Source of the DNA: Clostridia bacterium
Lineage (GTDB): Bacteria; Bacillota_A; Clostridia; Oscillospirales; CAG-272
DNA: 27,946 bases
Assembly (NCBI GenBank): GCA_017462125.1
Contig: JAFTRQ010000106.1
Location: 1-27,946, forward strand
Reading direction: 5' to 3'
Of this stretch, positions 15,809-24,400 are shown piece after piece. How positions within the stretch are numbered: position 1 is the first letter of the stretch; each line of letters starts with the position of its first letter. The notes beneath the pieces are model-generated. The model was not told the DNA's origin. It worked only from the letters and a program-made list of their open reading frames with translations, and did not search any database. The translations under genes were made by a program, and so were the position numbers.

Positions 15809-16000
15809 TTTACCCTCCGGTCATAACATTTGCTGTCATAAAATAGCATATATTTACATTATATACACTTTTATAAACTAAAGATTAACAAAACAGCCGA
15901 TGCGCCGAAGGATATCACGCAGCACGCGGTATTTATTGAAAAGTATTCTGCGGTCTTTGTCTTATTTTAACATATTCCGCTTGAAAAATCAACCCCTTGC

Positions 16001-16050
16001 GCTCTATAGAGCAATTTTTTCTTTACAAATCATCCTCCATATGGTATAAT
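16001..16050 (+). promoter_or_regulatory. Promoter of pcp with adjacent 12-base palindrome
   Basis: -35 TTTACA (16022-16027), 17-base spacer, -10 TATAAT (16045-16050), 28 bases before the start codon. A perfect palindrome GCTCTATAGAGC (16001-16012) lies ten bases before the -35, within TTGC...GCAA arms, and could bind an activator or repressor. It is followed by six T residues, so a weak terminator is an alternative. The rest of the 270-base gap up to plsY shows nothing recognisable. Confidence 0.7.
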
Positions 16051-16078
16051 AAAGCATCAAGCCTTTTGGAGTATCATA

Positions 16079-16687
16079 ATGAAAGAGAAAAAATTATTGA
16101 TAACGGGATTCGACCCCTTTGGCGGAGAATGCATCAACCCCTCCTTTGAGGCGGTGCGTCTCCTGCCCGACAAAATAGGAGCTTTCACTTTAACAAAAGC
16201 AGAAATTCCCACAGTATATGAAAAAGCTGCACAGCTGGTGCTTGAAAAAGCCAACGAAATACTTCCCGATGCCATCATTTGCGTCGGTCAGGCAGGAGGA
16301 CGGGATGCCATCACTCCCGAGGTCGTGGGGATCAATCTGCGTGAAGCAAGCCTTCCCGACAACGCAGGCGTAACGTATGCAGGTGTTATGATTGAAGAAA
16401 ACGCGCCTGCCGCGTATTTTTCCACCCTCCCCGTCAGAGAAATGGTTTCCGCAGTAAAGAATGCAGGCTTTCCCTGCCGCCTTTCCTATTCCGCGGGAGC
16501 ATTCGTCTGCAACGACACGTTGTTTTCGCTTCTCCATCACTATCGGGATTCCGATATCCCCGTAGGATTCATACACGTTCCGTTTTTACCCGAGCAGGCG
16601 AAGAACAGCGCGCCGAGCCTCCCGCTACAGAGCATCGTAGAAGCTCTGCAGACAGCGATCATCGCGCTTGACAATTCCATAAAATAA
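16079..16687 (+). CDS. pcp: Pyrrolidone-carboxylate peptidase (pyroglutamyl peptidase I)
   Basis: A cytoplasmic cysteine peptidase of family C15 that removes N-terminal pyroglutamate from peptides. The 202-residue product has the family's N-terminus (ITGFDPFGGECINPS, 8-22) and the full catalytic triad: Glu81 in AITPE, Cys144 in GAFVCN, and His166 in GFIHVP. Glu81 and Cys144 have the same numbers as in the characterised Bacillus enzyme. Family length is 200-220. A TTTTGGAG ribosome site lies 8-15 bases before the ATG. It is a single-gene unit with its own promoter and a strong terminator, with no permease or peptidase partner attached. Confidence 0.96.
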   Translation: MKEKKLLITGFDPFGGECINPSFEAVRLLPDKIGAFTLTKAEIPTVYEKAAQLVLEKANEILPDAIICVGQAGGRDAITPEVVGINLREASLPDNAGVTYAGVMIEENAPAAYFSTLPVREMVSAVKNAGFPCRLSYSAGAFVCNDTLFSLLHHYRDSDIPVGFIHVPFLPEQAKNSAPSLPLQSIVEALQTAIIALDNSIK

Positions 16688-16729
16688 AAAAAGATACTCG
16701 AACAGCGTACCTGCTCGGGTATCTTTTTT
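16687..16729. terminator. Bidirectional terminator between pcp and the GDPD gene
   Basis: AAAAAAGATAC (16687-16697) pairs with GTATCTTTTTT (16719-16729). The stem continues inward with one wobble and one mismatch to a five-base loop. It overlaps the last base of the pcp stop codon and lies 13 bases beyond the end of the convergent GDPD gene. Confidence 0.92.
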
Positions 16730-16742
16730 ACTTTTCATAATA

Positions 16743-17573
16743 TCAACGGGGGATATTTTCAAATATAGGATGCTCTCCGTTTTTGTGCGCCGTTTCCAAA
16801 TCCTGCACCGATCTGACCGTCCAAACAAACTTTGGCGCCCGATAAAGACCTGTGGTCAATTTTACGGGGAGCGAGCTGCGATCGATCCGATTAAACGCAA
16901 TAAAATTGGGCTTCGCAAGGAAATTGAGCAGCATCAAGCTTACCGCAACGTTGATAACGGTGGCTTTTTTCTTGTCGCGGCAGGCATTGGTATAAAGCAG
17001 ACCGCGATAGGAATCGGGCAGATACTTTTTCATATCCTTGATCAGCAAGGGGTTAAAGGATTCAATGCAATAGCTTCCCTTGTAAGCGGACAGCAGCTCC
17101 GCAACCTTGGGACAAAGCGAGGTGTCAAAATTCTCGCCCTTCAGCTCCACAAGGATCGGCACCCTTCCATCTATCAGCGACAGCACCTCTGCAAAGGTAG
17201 GGATCGTCTGATCGGTTCCCGCGAGTGACAGCTTCCGAAGCTCCTCGGCAGACAGCTCGCAGAGCTTTTTATCCACACCCGTCATACGAATCAGCGTGTA
17301 ATCGTGGAATACCATAACCTCTCCGTCCCGCGAGAGCTGAACGTCAAGCTCGATACCATAGCCTTCCCTGCAAGCAAGCTCAAATGCCGCAAGAGAATTT
17401 TCGGGCAGACCCGCTGTGTTCCCGTCATGCAGACCTCTGTGTGCATAATCGCAGAGCAAGGCTTCATCCTGAGGCTTTTTGCCTGCGGGACGGATAAACA
17501 GAAGCAGGTACAGCAGGGCAAGAATAAGGAAAAGCCCCACAACAGTTGATAAAATAATCCAGAATATCAGCAT
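16743..17573 (-). CDS. Membrane-anchored glycerophosphodiester phosphodiesterase
   Basis: A 276-residue enzyme of the GDPD family, which hydrolyses glycerophosphodiesters to glycerol-3-phosphate and an alcohol. It has an N-terminal transmembrane helix (about 3-27), then the TIM-barrel motifs: HRG (45-47), metal ligands ELD (Glu75, Asp77), HD (90-91), VELK (142-145) and Glu171. The start at 17573 was chosen because it lies one base after the stop of the MFS gene (TGATATG); the frame continues upstream only by overlapping that gene. There is no strong ribosome site, so translation is probably coupled to the MFS gene. The orientation of the catalytic domain is uncertain: a positively charged segment after the helix (RPAGKKPQ) would favour a cytoplasmic position by the positive-inside rule. 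Confidence 0.91.
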   Translation of the reverse strand: MLIFWIILSTVVGLFLILALLYLLLFIRPAGKKPQDEALLCDYAHRGLHDGNTAGLPENSLAAFELACREGYGIELDVQLSRDGEVMVFHDYTLIRMTGVDKKLCELSAEELRKLSLAGTDQTIPTFAEVLSLIDGRVPILVELKGENFDTSLCPKVAELLSAYKGSYCIESFNPLLIKDMKKYLPDSYRGLLYTNACRDKKKATVINVAVSLMLLNFLAKPNFIAFNRIDRSSLPVKLTTGLYRAPKFVWTVRSVQDLETAHKNGEHPIFENIPR

Positions 17574-17574
17574 A

Positions 17575-18990
17575 TCAATCGTCAATATCAAGATGCTCAA
17601 GCGCACTCTTCTTTTCAAGAACCTTTGCGTCACCGTGCTTTACGAAGAACATCGTAACGAAGGAGAACGCCACGAACGCAGTACCAAAGGCAAAGAACAT
17701 AACACGCATACCAAACAGATCATAGAGCAAGCCCGAAAGAATGGGAGCTATGATCTGAGCGGACATGGATGCGGTGTAATAATAGCCTGTGTACTTACCT
17801 ACGTCGCCGCCGCGCGCCAGCTCAACTACCATCGGGAAGGAGTTAACGTTGATGGTCGCCCAGCCCATACCTGCGAGAATAAACACGGGATACATCAGAA
17901 GCTCGGGGGAATTGGGGGTGATAAAGTTACCTGCAAAGAAGGCGGTGGCAAGCATCAGAATACCTGCAAGGATCGTCTTTCTTCTGCCGAATTTTGAAGC
18001 GATCACACCTACGGGAATGTAGGAAACGATTGCAGCTGCTTGCGCAATGATCAATGTGAAGTTGTAATCGAAGCCGAGAACGTTGCTGGCATATACGGAG
18101 TATTTACTTGTGATGGAATTATAGCCTACGTACCAAAGCGCAACAGACGCCAGAATCAGGAGCAGAGATTTCAGCTCGGGCTTTGAAAGCTTGCGCTTTT
18201 CCCCGCTGTCGGCGGGCTCGGGAGCGTCTTCAAGACCAAGTCTTACGGTCTCCTCTTCCATTTCCTGCGCCCACTTCTTCTCTTTTACACTGATGAGGAA
18301 GATCACAAGTCCCGTCAGCATAATTGCAATCACCGCAAGCACGTAAGGCGTGTACTGCATATAGTGGTTCTTCGACGTTGCAAAAACCATACCCAAAACC
18401 AGCACGAGAATACCGCCCGCGGTTCCCGTCAGATTGATAATGGCATTGCCCTTGGAACGCAATGGCTTTACAGTTACGTCAGGCATAAGAGCCACCGCAG
18501 GAGAGCGGAAGGTCGCCATAGCGATCAGCACAACGAGAAGCGTTGCGATAAAGCCAACGAGAGGCAGAGGATTTTCCATAGTCAGCTCAACGGTGGTCTT
18601 TCTGACAAGCTCGGAGAAAGCCTCGGCAGACATATCCCCTGTGATTCCCTTCATCTCGGGAATACCTGCAGCGATAACACGCGCCAGCTGATAGTTGTCG
18701 ATAAAGGTAAGCGCGACAAACGCGATCATCGCGGCGATAGAGCCGAACAGGATGAAGGGTGTACGCTTTCCAAAGCGCGTATTGACCTTATCGGAGAGTG
18801 CGCCGAAAATCGGAAGCATAAATACCGCGAGAACGTTGTCGATCGACATAACCGCGCCCGATGCCGTTTGGGGCAGGCCGAAATGGTTGGTCAGGATCAG
18901 CGGAACGATCGCGTCGTACGCCTGCCAGAAGGCGCTGATGAGAAAGAATGCCATACCAACAAGAATGGTACGCTTGTGATTGAGTTTCAT
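17575..18990 (-). CDS. MFS transporter, SLC45/GPH-like
   Basis: A 471-residue secondary transporter with about 12 transmembrane helices and a long central cytoplasmic loop rich in Glu and Lys (about 235-270). The loop between helices 2 and 3, GALSDKVNTRFGKRTPFI (63-80), is the signature seen in MFS sugar carriers of the SLC45 and GPH type, which move disaccharides or glycosides with cations. An insert of about 45 residues that includes IPEMKGITGDMSAEAFSE (109-126) lies outside the membrane between helices 3 and 4 and is unusual in size. The start has AAAGGA upstream. The gene is followed one base later by the GDPD gene, which hints at a phosphodiester or glycoside substrate, but this is only context. 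Confidence 0.86.
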   Translation of the reverse strand: MKLNHKRTILVGMAFFLISAFWQAYDAIVPLILTNHFGLPQTASGAVMSIDNVLAVFMLPIFGALSDKVNTRFGKRTPFILFGSIAAMIAFVALTFIDNYQLARVIAAGIPEMKGITGDMSAEAFSELVRKTTVELTMENPLPLVGFIATLLVVLIAMATFRSPAVALMPDVTVKPLRSKGNAIINLTGTAGGILVLVLGMVFATSKNHYMQYTPYVLAVIAIMLTGLVIFLISVKEKKWAQEMEEETVRLGLEDAPEPADSGEKRKLSKPELKSLLLILASVALWYVGYNSITSKYSVYASNVLGFDYNFTLIIAQAAAIVSYIPVGVIASKFGRRKTILAGILMLATAFFAGNFITPNSPELLMYPVFILAGMGWATINVNSFPMVVELARGGDVGKYTGYYYTASMSAQIIAPILSGLLYDLFGMRVMFFAFGTAFVAFSFVTMFFVKHGDAKVLEKKSALEHLDIDD

Positions 18991-19035
18991 AACCGTTTCC
19001 TTTCAAAATTTCATAAGGGACGACCCTTTTGAATT

Positions 19036-19064
19036 AGTATATCACATTTTCATCAAAAAAGCAA
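19036..19064 (-). promoter_or_regulatory. Promoter of the MFS-GDPD operon
   Basis: On the minus strand: -35 TTGCTT (19059-19064), 17-base spacer, -10 TATACT (19036-19041), about 46 bases before the MFS start. The -35 touches the terminator of the gene upstream. Confidence 0.7.
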
Positions 19065-19099
19065 CAAAAAACACGAGAAAATCTCCCGTGTTTTTTGTT
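19063..19099 (-). terminator. Terminator of the YgjV-like gene
   Basis: Thirteen-base-pair stem (AACAAAAAACACG 19063-19075 with CGTGTTTTTTGTT 19087-19099), with further GAGA/TCTC pairing inside. On the minus strand a T-tract follows the GC part. It directly abuts the promoter of the MFS gene. Confidence 0.88.
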
Positions 19100-19131
19100 A
19101 TTTTGTGAACATTTTGCGTTATGGAAACATT

Positions 19132-19695
19132 TTATTCATCCTTGCTTCCCGCACCGTTGCCCTTTATTCTGAAAAGTCCGTCCAATCGCACCATCGCCAC
19201 AACAGAGGAGATCAGAATGCCCAAATGGACGCAGAACATCACGTAGGATCTGGTATAAAGATCATACGCCAACCAAAAGGAGGGATTCAATGCGCCCCAG
19301 ATGCGGAAGACAGAGGGCTTTTCCTGCACAAGGCTGACGGAAAAGCAGACCGCGGCAAAGGCAGGCAGCAGCTCCATCAGGTCTCGGGTCATTACAATAT
19401 TATAAGTCGAGCAGGCAACGTAAGCGCAAATAAAGCCAACGATCACCGCAAGATGGGGCTTGCGCTGCCTTTGGCTATACAAAAACATAACCACAGACTG
19501 AATAATGGCAAGCGCACTGACGATAGCGCCCGTATCACCGCCCAACAAAAGATAGTTGGATGAGGCAAGCAGATTGACGATGATCTGAAACAGAAGGATC
19601 GTCTTCATATTTTTAAACTGCATCAAAAGGATTGCCAACACGCCCGTTACGACGCTGATGCCCTGGGCAATATAAAACGCAACTTGTGGATCCAT
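19132..19695 (-). CDS. YgjV family inner membrane protein
   Basis: A 187-residue integral membrane protein with about six helices. The opening pattern (AQGISVVTGVLAILLMQFKN, 10-29), followed by a second helix with QIIVNLLASSNYLLLGGDTGA (37-57), matches the YgjV family (PF10688-type), whose function is unknown. The C-terminus is charged and cytoplasmic. The start at 19695 has GGAG six bases upstream. It is a single-gene unit with its own promoter and terminator, divergent from the YfcC gene. Confidence 0.8.
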   Translation of the reverse strand: MDPQVAFYIAQGISVVTGVLAILLMQFKNMKTILLFQIIVNLLASSNYLLLGGDTGAIVSALAIIQSVVMFLYSQRQRKPHLAVIVGFICAYVACSTYNIVMTRDLMELLPAFAAVCFSVSLVQEKPSVFRIWGALNPSFWLAYDLYTRSYVMFCVHLGILISSVVAMVRLDGLFRIKGNGAGSKDE

Positions 19696-19729
19696 ACATA
19701 ACTCCTGTCAATTTAAACGTTACGAAACG

Positions 19730-19758
19730 ATTATATCACTTTTTTTAATAAAAATCAA
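19730..19758 (-). promoter_or_regulatory. Promoter of the YgjV-like gene
   Basis: On the minus strand: -35 TTGATT (19753-19758), 17-base spacer, -10 TATAAT (19730-19735), 35 bases before the start codon. Confidence 0.85.
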
Positions 19759-19840
19759 TATCTATTTTATGATTTTCTCTGCTATTGAGGCATCTGTGCT
19801 CCTGTTTTCGATTTCCGCGTTATTTTCTTTGACGATTCTA

Positions 19841-19869
19841 TTGACAAGCCCTGCCTTTTGTTGTAAAAT
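19841..19869 (+). promoter_or_regulatory. Promoter of the YfcC-family gene
   Basis: -35 TTGACA (19841-19846), 17-base spacer, -10 TAAAAT (19864-19869). The likely transcript start is then near 19877, upstream of both possible start codons. The region between this and the divergent YgjV promoter is plain AT-rich sequence. Confidence 0.83.
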
Positions 19870-19917
19870 AAAGACTATATTCATTCAATGCATCAATTTG
19901 TAAATGGAGTTAAATCT

Positions 19918-21321
19918 ATGCAAAAGAACGCCAATCAAGGATCACGCATCAGCGTCAGATCCTTTGTAACAGCCATCATCGTGATCTTTATTCTTATGGT
20001 CGCGTGTTATATACTGACCCTTGTGATCCCATCGGGCGAATATCAACGCGTCCCTGACGGCAACGGCAATATGGTCGTTGACACGGAATCGGGCTTCTCT
20101 TATATTGAGGGGGGCATTCCTTTTTGGAAATGGGTGCTTTCCCCGATCCTTGTTCTCGGCGCGGAGGGTAACGGCGCGCTGATCGCGGTCATTGCCTTTC
20201 TGCTTGTGATCGGCGGTATCTTCACAAGCCTTGAGCGATGCGGCTTGATGAAATATATGCTTGACAAAATGGCAAATCGCTTTGGCGGTGTGCGCTACCG
20301 TTTGTTGGCGTTGATCACGTTTTTCTTTATGGCGCTGGGCTCAATGGTAGGCTCCTTTGAGGAATGCGTTCCGTTGGTTCCCATTGTAGTGGCGCTATCC
20401 GTAAAGCTGGGTTGGGACACCTTCACGGGAATCGGTATGAGCCTGCTGGCAGTAGGATGCGGCTTTGCAGCAGGCATCTGCAATCCCTTTACGGTCGGCG
20501 TGGCACAGCAGCTGGCGGGACTTCCGATGTTTTCCGGTGCGTGGCTGAGAGTATTCGCATTCTTTTTGATATATCTCCTTTTGCTTGGATTCCTTTATTT
20601 TCATTGCAAAAAGATCGAAAAGCCCCTGCAGACGGCTGATTATGAAAACGATTTCACAGCCGACAAGCAGATGGACCGCGGCACTCTTTGCTTTGTGCTG
20701 ATCCTCGGCGCGGGAATATTCACCGTTCTTCTGGCAGGATTTCTCCCCGCTCTGCAGGATTATACTATGGTGATCGTTGCGGTAACCTTCCTGATTGCCG
20801 GAATCGTCGCCACGCTTGTGTCGGGTATGGGCGGCAAGATGCTTGCCAAAAGCGCACTTGGCGGTGTGGTCAGCATCTTTCCCGCGGTGATTATGATCTT
20901 GATGGCATCCTCCATCAAATATACGTTGCAGGAGGCCGGCGTTCTTGATACCGTCCTTCACGGTGCGGTCCGGCTCGCCAATGCCCTGCCAAGCTGGTCG
21001 GTGGTTCTCTTCATCTATCTGATCGTCCTCGTAATGAACTTTTTCATTCCATCCGGCTCCGCAAAGGCATTTATGCTGATCCCGCTCATCGTGCCGATGG
21101 CTCAGATCTTCGGGATCTCCCCACAGCTCTGCATTGTCGCCTTTGCCTTTGGCGACGGATTCTCCAACGTCCTCTACCCCACCAACCCCGCCCTGCTCAT
21201 CAGCCTCGGTCTCGTGGACACAAGCTATGGTGATTGGTTTAAGTGGAGCTGGAAATTCCGGGGCTTGAATCTGCTGTTGACCTGTCTCATACTCCTCTTC
21301 GGCCTTGCCGTAGGGTATTGA
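19918..21321 (+). CDS. YfcC-family carrier (C4-dicarboxylate/basic amino acid type)
   Basis: A 467-residue membrane carrier with about 12 helices. The late motifs FFIPSGSAKAFMLIP (375-389) and FGDGFSNVLYPTNP (411-424), and GSFEECVP (145-152) in the first half, identify the YfcC/DcuC-like group of the ion transporter superfamily. Members have been proposed to carry dicarboxylates, short-chain acids or arginine/ornithine; the substrate here is unknown. The start at 19918 is chosen because GGAG lies eight bases before it; the earlier in-frame ATG at 19888 has no ribosome site. It is a single-gene unit ending in a long hairpin. Confidence 0.88.
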   Translation: MQKNANQGSRISVRSFVTAIIVIFILMVACYILTLVIPSGEYQRVPDGNGNMVVDTESGFSYIEGGIPFWKWVLSPILVLGAEGNGALIAVIAFLLVIGGIFTSLERCGLMKYMLDKMANRFGGVRYRLLALITFFFMALGSMVGSFEECVPLVPIVVALSVKLGWDTFTGIGMSLLAVGCGFAAGICNPFTVGVAQQLAGLPMFSGAWLRVFAFFLIYLLLLGFLYFHCKKIEKPLQTADYENDFTADKQMDRGTLCFVLILGAGIFTVLLAGFLPALQDYTMVIVAVTFLIAGIVATLVSGMGGKMLAKSALGGVVSIFPAVIMILMASSIKYTLQEAGVLDTVLHGAVRLANALPSWSVVLFIYLIVLVMNFFIPSGSAKAFMLIPLIVPMAQIFGISPQLCIVAFAFGDGFSNVLYPTNPALLISLGLVDTSYGDWFKWSWKFRGLNLLLTCLILLFGLAVGY

Positions 21322-21322
21322 A

Positions 21323-21378
21323 GCATATAAAAATTAACCGATAGCGGCATCAGCCACTATCGGTTAATTTTTATATGC
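21323..21378. terminator. Long bidirectional terminator at a convergent junction
   Basis: A perfect 22-base-pair inverted repeat (21323-21344 with 21357-21378), with GGC/GCC pairing inside the loop region. It starts right after the YfcC stop codon and lies about 60 bases beyond the end of the convergent lipoprotein gene. AT-rich outer stem halves supply the T-tract in both directions. Confidence 0.9.
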
Positions 21379-21437
21379 ATTTAACAGTAAGAATTTTTCT
21401 GCACAGCGGCTTCGTCTGTCATAGGTCTTGAATCAGA

Positions 21438-24400
21438 CTATTCAGAGACTTCAACCTCTTCAAAGAAGTAAAGAAGCACCAGCGTTGAAGGATCCTTGGT
21501 AGGAACTGCCGCAAGTACGACGTCGACGGGAGCTTCAACGTCCGAAATGTCAATCACAAGACCTGAGCCCACACCAAGCTGAAAACGAGCATTTTTTCTT
21601 GATGCTTCGCCATCGGGGAAAGTGATGCCTGCGCGCGTTTGTGCCGCATTCAAAATAGCGTCGGTTGCTACGGCAACGTCGCCGCCACAATCTGCCCAGG
21701 TCTTGCCGCCGTCGGTCGAATAAACGTATTTTTCAATGCCGCCATCCACACAGCACCAGCCCGCCACGTTTAAAATACCCGTTTCGGACGCTGTGAGACC
21801 GCTGATGGTATAGATTCCCTTGGACGCGGAATGCGGTATCGAAACCGATACGTCATTTATCGTATCGAGATTAGCTCCGTAGCGCAGGGTTGAGGCGGTA
21901 TATCCCGATGCGGGATCGAGATAGGTCTTCTTTGCAACCTGACCGGTGGTTACGTCGATCTCGGATTTCACACCGTTTTCATAAAGGTTTACTGTCTTTG
22001 AGATGCCGTTTTCAAGCCAACATATCTTCGAAAGATCGGAGTCGATGCCAACGTAAGCAAGATCGATATAGGTGCCCGAATTTGAAAATACCTTGTTGAA
22101 TATATCTATCCTCAGAAGCTTGGTGTAATATTTGCCGTTTTGATCTACGTAGGTTATGGCAGAGCTTGCCTTGGAAAGATCGATCACGTCAACGTGCCAT
22201 TTCCCATCGGCTATGGGAGCATGATAGAAATTACCCGATTGGGTCGCGACCTTTGTTTTCGTGCTTGCAAAGATCTGCAGGTTTCCGATCGCTTCGGGAT
22301 TGTCCGTCGGGATCCTGTATTTAATGACCAGATACTGACCCTTGGCAGACATCTCGTTATCCTCCGAGAAGAAGGTGTAATAGCCTTCAAGCGCGGATGT
22401 GTTGACGTAAACGCGGGTATAGGGGAATTTTTCATCGTTTTCGATGAGCTCGGCTTTTCCGAAGGTCTTGGAATTCTGGGTGACAAAGCTGTGAATCTCG
22501 AGATTGTCGGTAAAGATATTGAGGCGATCGGCTGTGTCGTCGCGCTCGGGCTCTTCAGGCCATCCCGCAAAATCCTCGTCAGCGGAAATGCGGAAGGTCT
22601 GACTCTCACCTTCCTCCATAGTCACAACGAAGGAATAAGAATAGGTTCCGTCACCGTCATAGTTGACCATATAGCCGTCGTAGTAGTGGTGAAGTCCCTT
22701 GACGGGGTTATTTTTTGAGCTCAGCACGTATTCAACCCATTCTCCGTTTTCATCAAGCCTTTCTACCTTTGGAGAAGTCAGCTTTTCAAAGCCGAAGATC
22801 CTGACCGCAACGTTGTTTTCACCTCCCGAAAGAGTAAAGGTAGCGGTCTTACCGTCACGGCTCTTGATCTTGGGAAGGAAGGGGCTATCGAGGATTTCAT
22901 CGGTTTCGCTGGTAACGGTCAAGGGGTTCAGAAGGGTGTTTTCCCTTACGTCACGAACGTTTTTGTCCATATAGAGCGTGCCGTCCTCAAGGGTCATATC
23001 GTATTCGTAATTCTTGGGGGTCGCGTTAAGATCGAAGATGCCGTCCTCATATTGCTGAGAGCCCCAAGGCATGAGGATCGCGTTGATCACGATTCGGTCG
23101 CCCGCCTTGAAATTGATACTTCCCGCTTCATTGAGCGTAAGCGTGACGTAATCCTTGCTGTTTTTAATAAGGAAATTATAGTCCTTCTTCTCACCGCCGA
23201 TCGTAAAATCGGAGTTGTAAATCAGAAAAGCAACGTTGGCATAACCCTCGGCGGAGGTGCTTTCCCTGTTCCAATCGGGCATCATAAAGAAGGAGAAGTA
23301 AGGGCAGTTATCTCCGAGAACGTATTCGAGAGTGCGCACCTTATCCTGATTGGAATCCACCACACGGGATACGTTGTTTTCGTCGAGATATCCCAGCTTC
23401 TTATAGGATCCCTTCGAATCGTTGTCGGTGACGCTGTAAAACTCAAAATTGTCCTTGAATCTTTTAATCGTCAAATCCTCCAAAAATTCGTATTCGACGG
23501 TATAGTAGGTTCTGTTCTCGTCGGTTTGTGGCATTTCCATGTGGGTATAGGTCACTTTTATCTTGCCATCGTCGGAAAGATGGCTCATTTTGACCTCCGC
23601 ATAGGTGGGGCCATAGGACACGATCTCATTTTCGTAGTTTTCCGTCAGATATTTTCCGCCTTCAGCGTCGGTATAGCTGAGCCACGTGTGCTTTCCGCAG
23701 CTGTTGTGCTGAGGCAGATTGGAGTAAAAAGGCGCCGACATAGATCTGAAATCGGGCAAGGTAGTGATATTGGATTTTTCCACCTCGGCGGTAGTTTGCC
23801 ACGGGAGAATGCAGTTGGTTTCGGTAACTCCTGTGGAGAGATGGTAATAGGGACAGTGGAACGGGATCTGAGAAAGCTGTTTCAGAGGATAGTTGCCCCA
23901 ATTCTGATAAAGATTGATCACCGTATAGCTATGCTCTACTCCCGCTGTAAGCGGCAGCCAGAACATTACCTCGTCAAATTCGGGGTCGCTTATGTTAAAA
24001 AGATTGCGCTCGCCCTTGGCCTCGGAGTAATTCTTGCTGACCTCCAAGGGCACGGGAAGAAGCATCATATTCTCGTCCATCAGAGTCGCGCACTCAAGAA
24101 GTCCGCTTTCTCCCGCCGTCATAAGGTAGATCTCACGGTCTGTGTCGGAGCGGACGGTGAAGTTGACCTTGTAGTTTTTCTGAGGATCATTGTAAGGCGT
24201 GTAAAATCCTCCCGAGGGGGTATCGACCGAGAAAACGTAAATGCCGCGCTTCGCGTCATAACCGAGAAATTCTGCGCTGTCCGAGTTCTCGGCAGATACG
24301 CTGATATGATCGTCGGTCAAAGGATTGCGTTCAAGCTTCGTTTCCTTGACGAATTCATCAAAATCGTGACTTTCATCGGTATAGATGCGCTGACCGAGAT

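Noticed and set aside
21323..21378. The 22-base inverted repeat considered as a transposon end
   Set aside because: Both arms form one compact hairpin immediately after a stop codon at a convergent junction; no transposase or target-site duplication is present.
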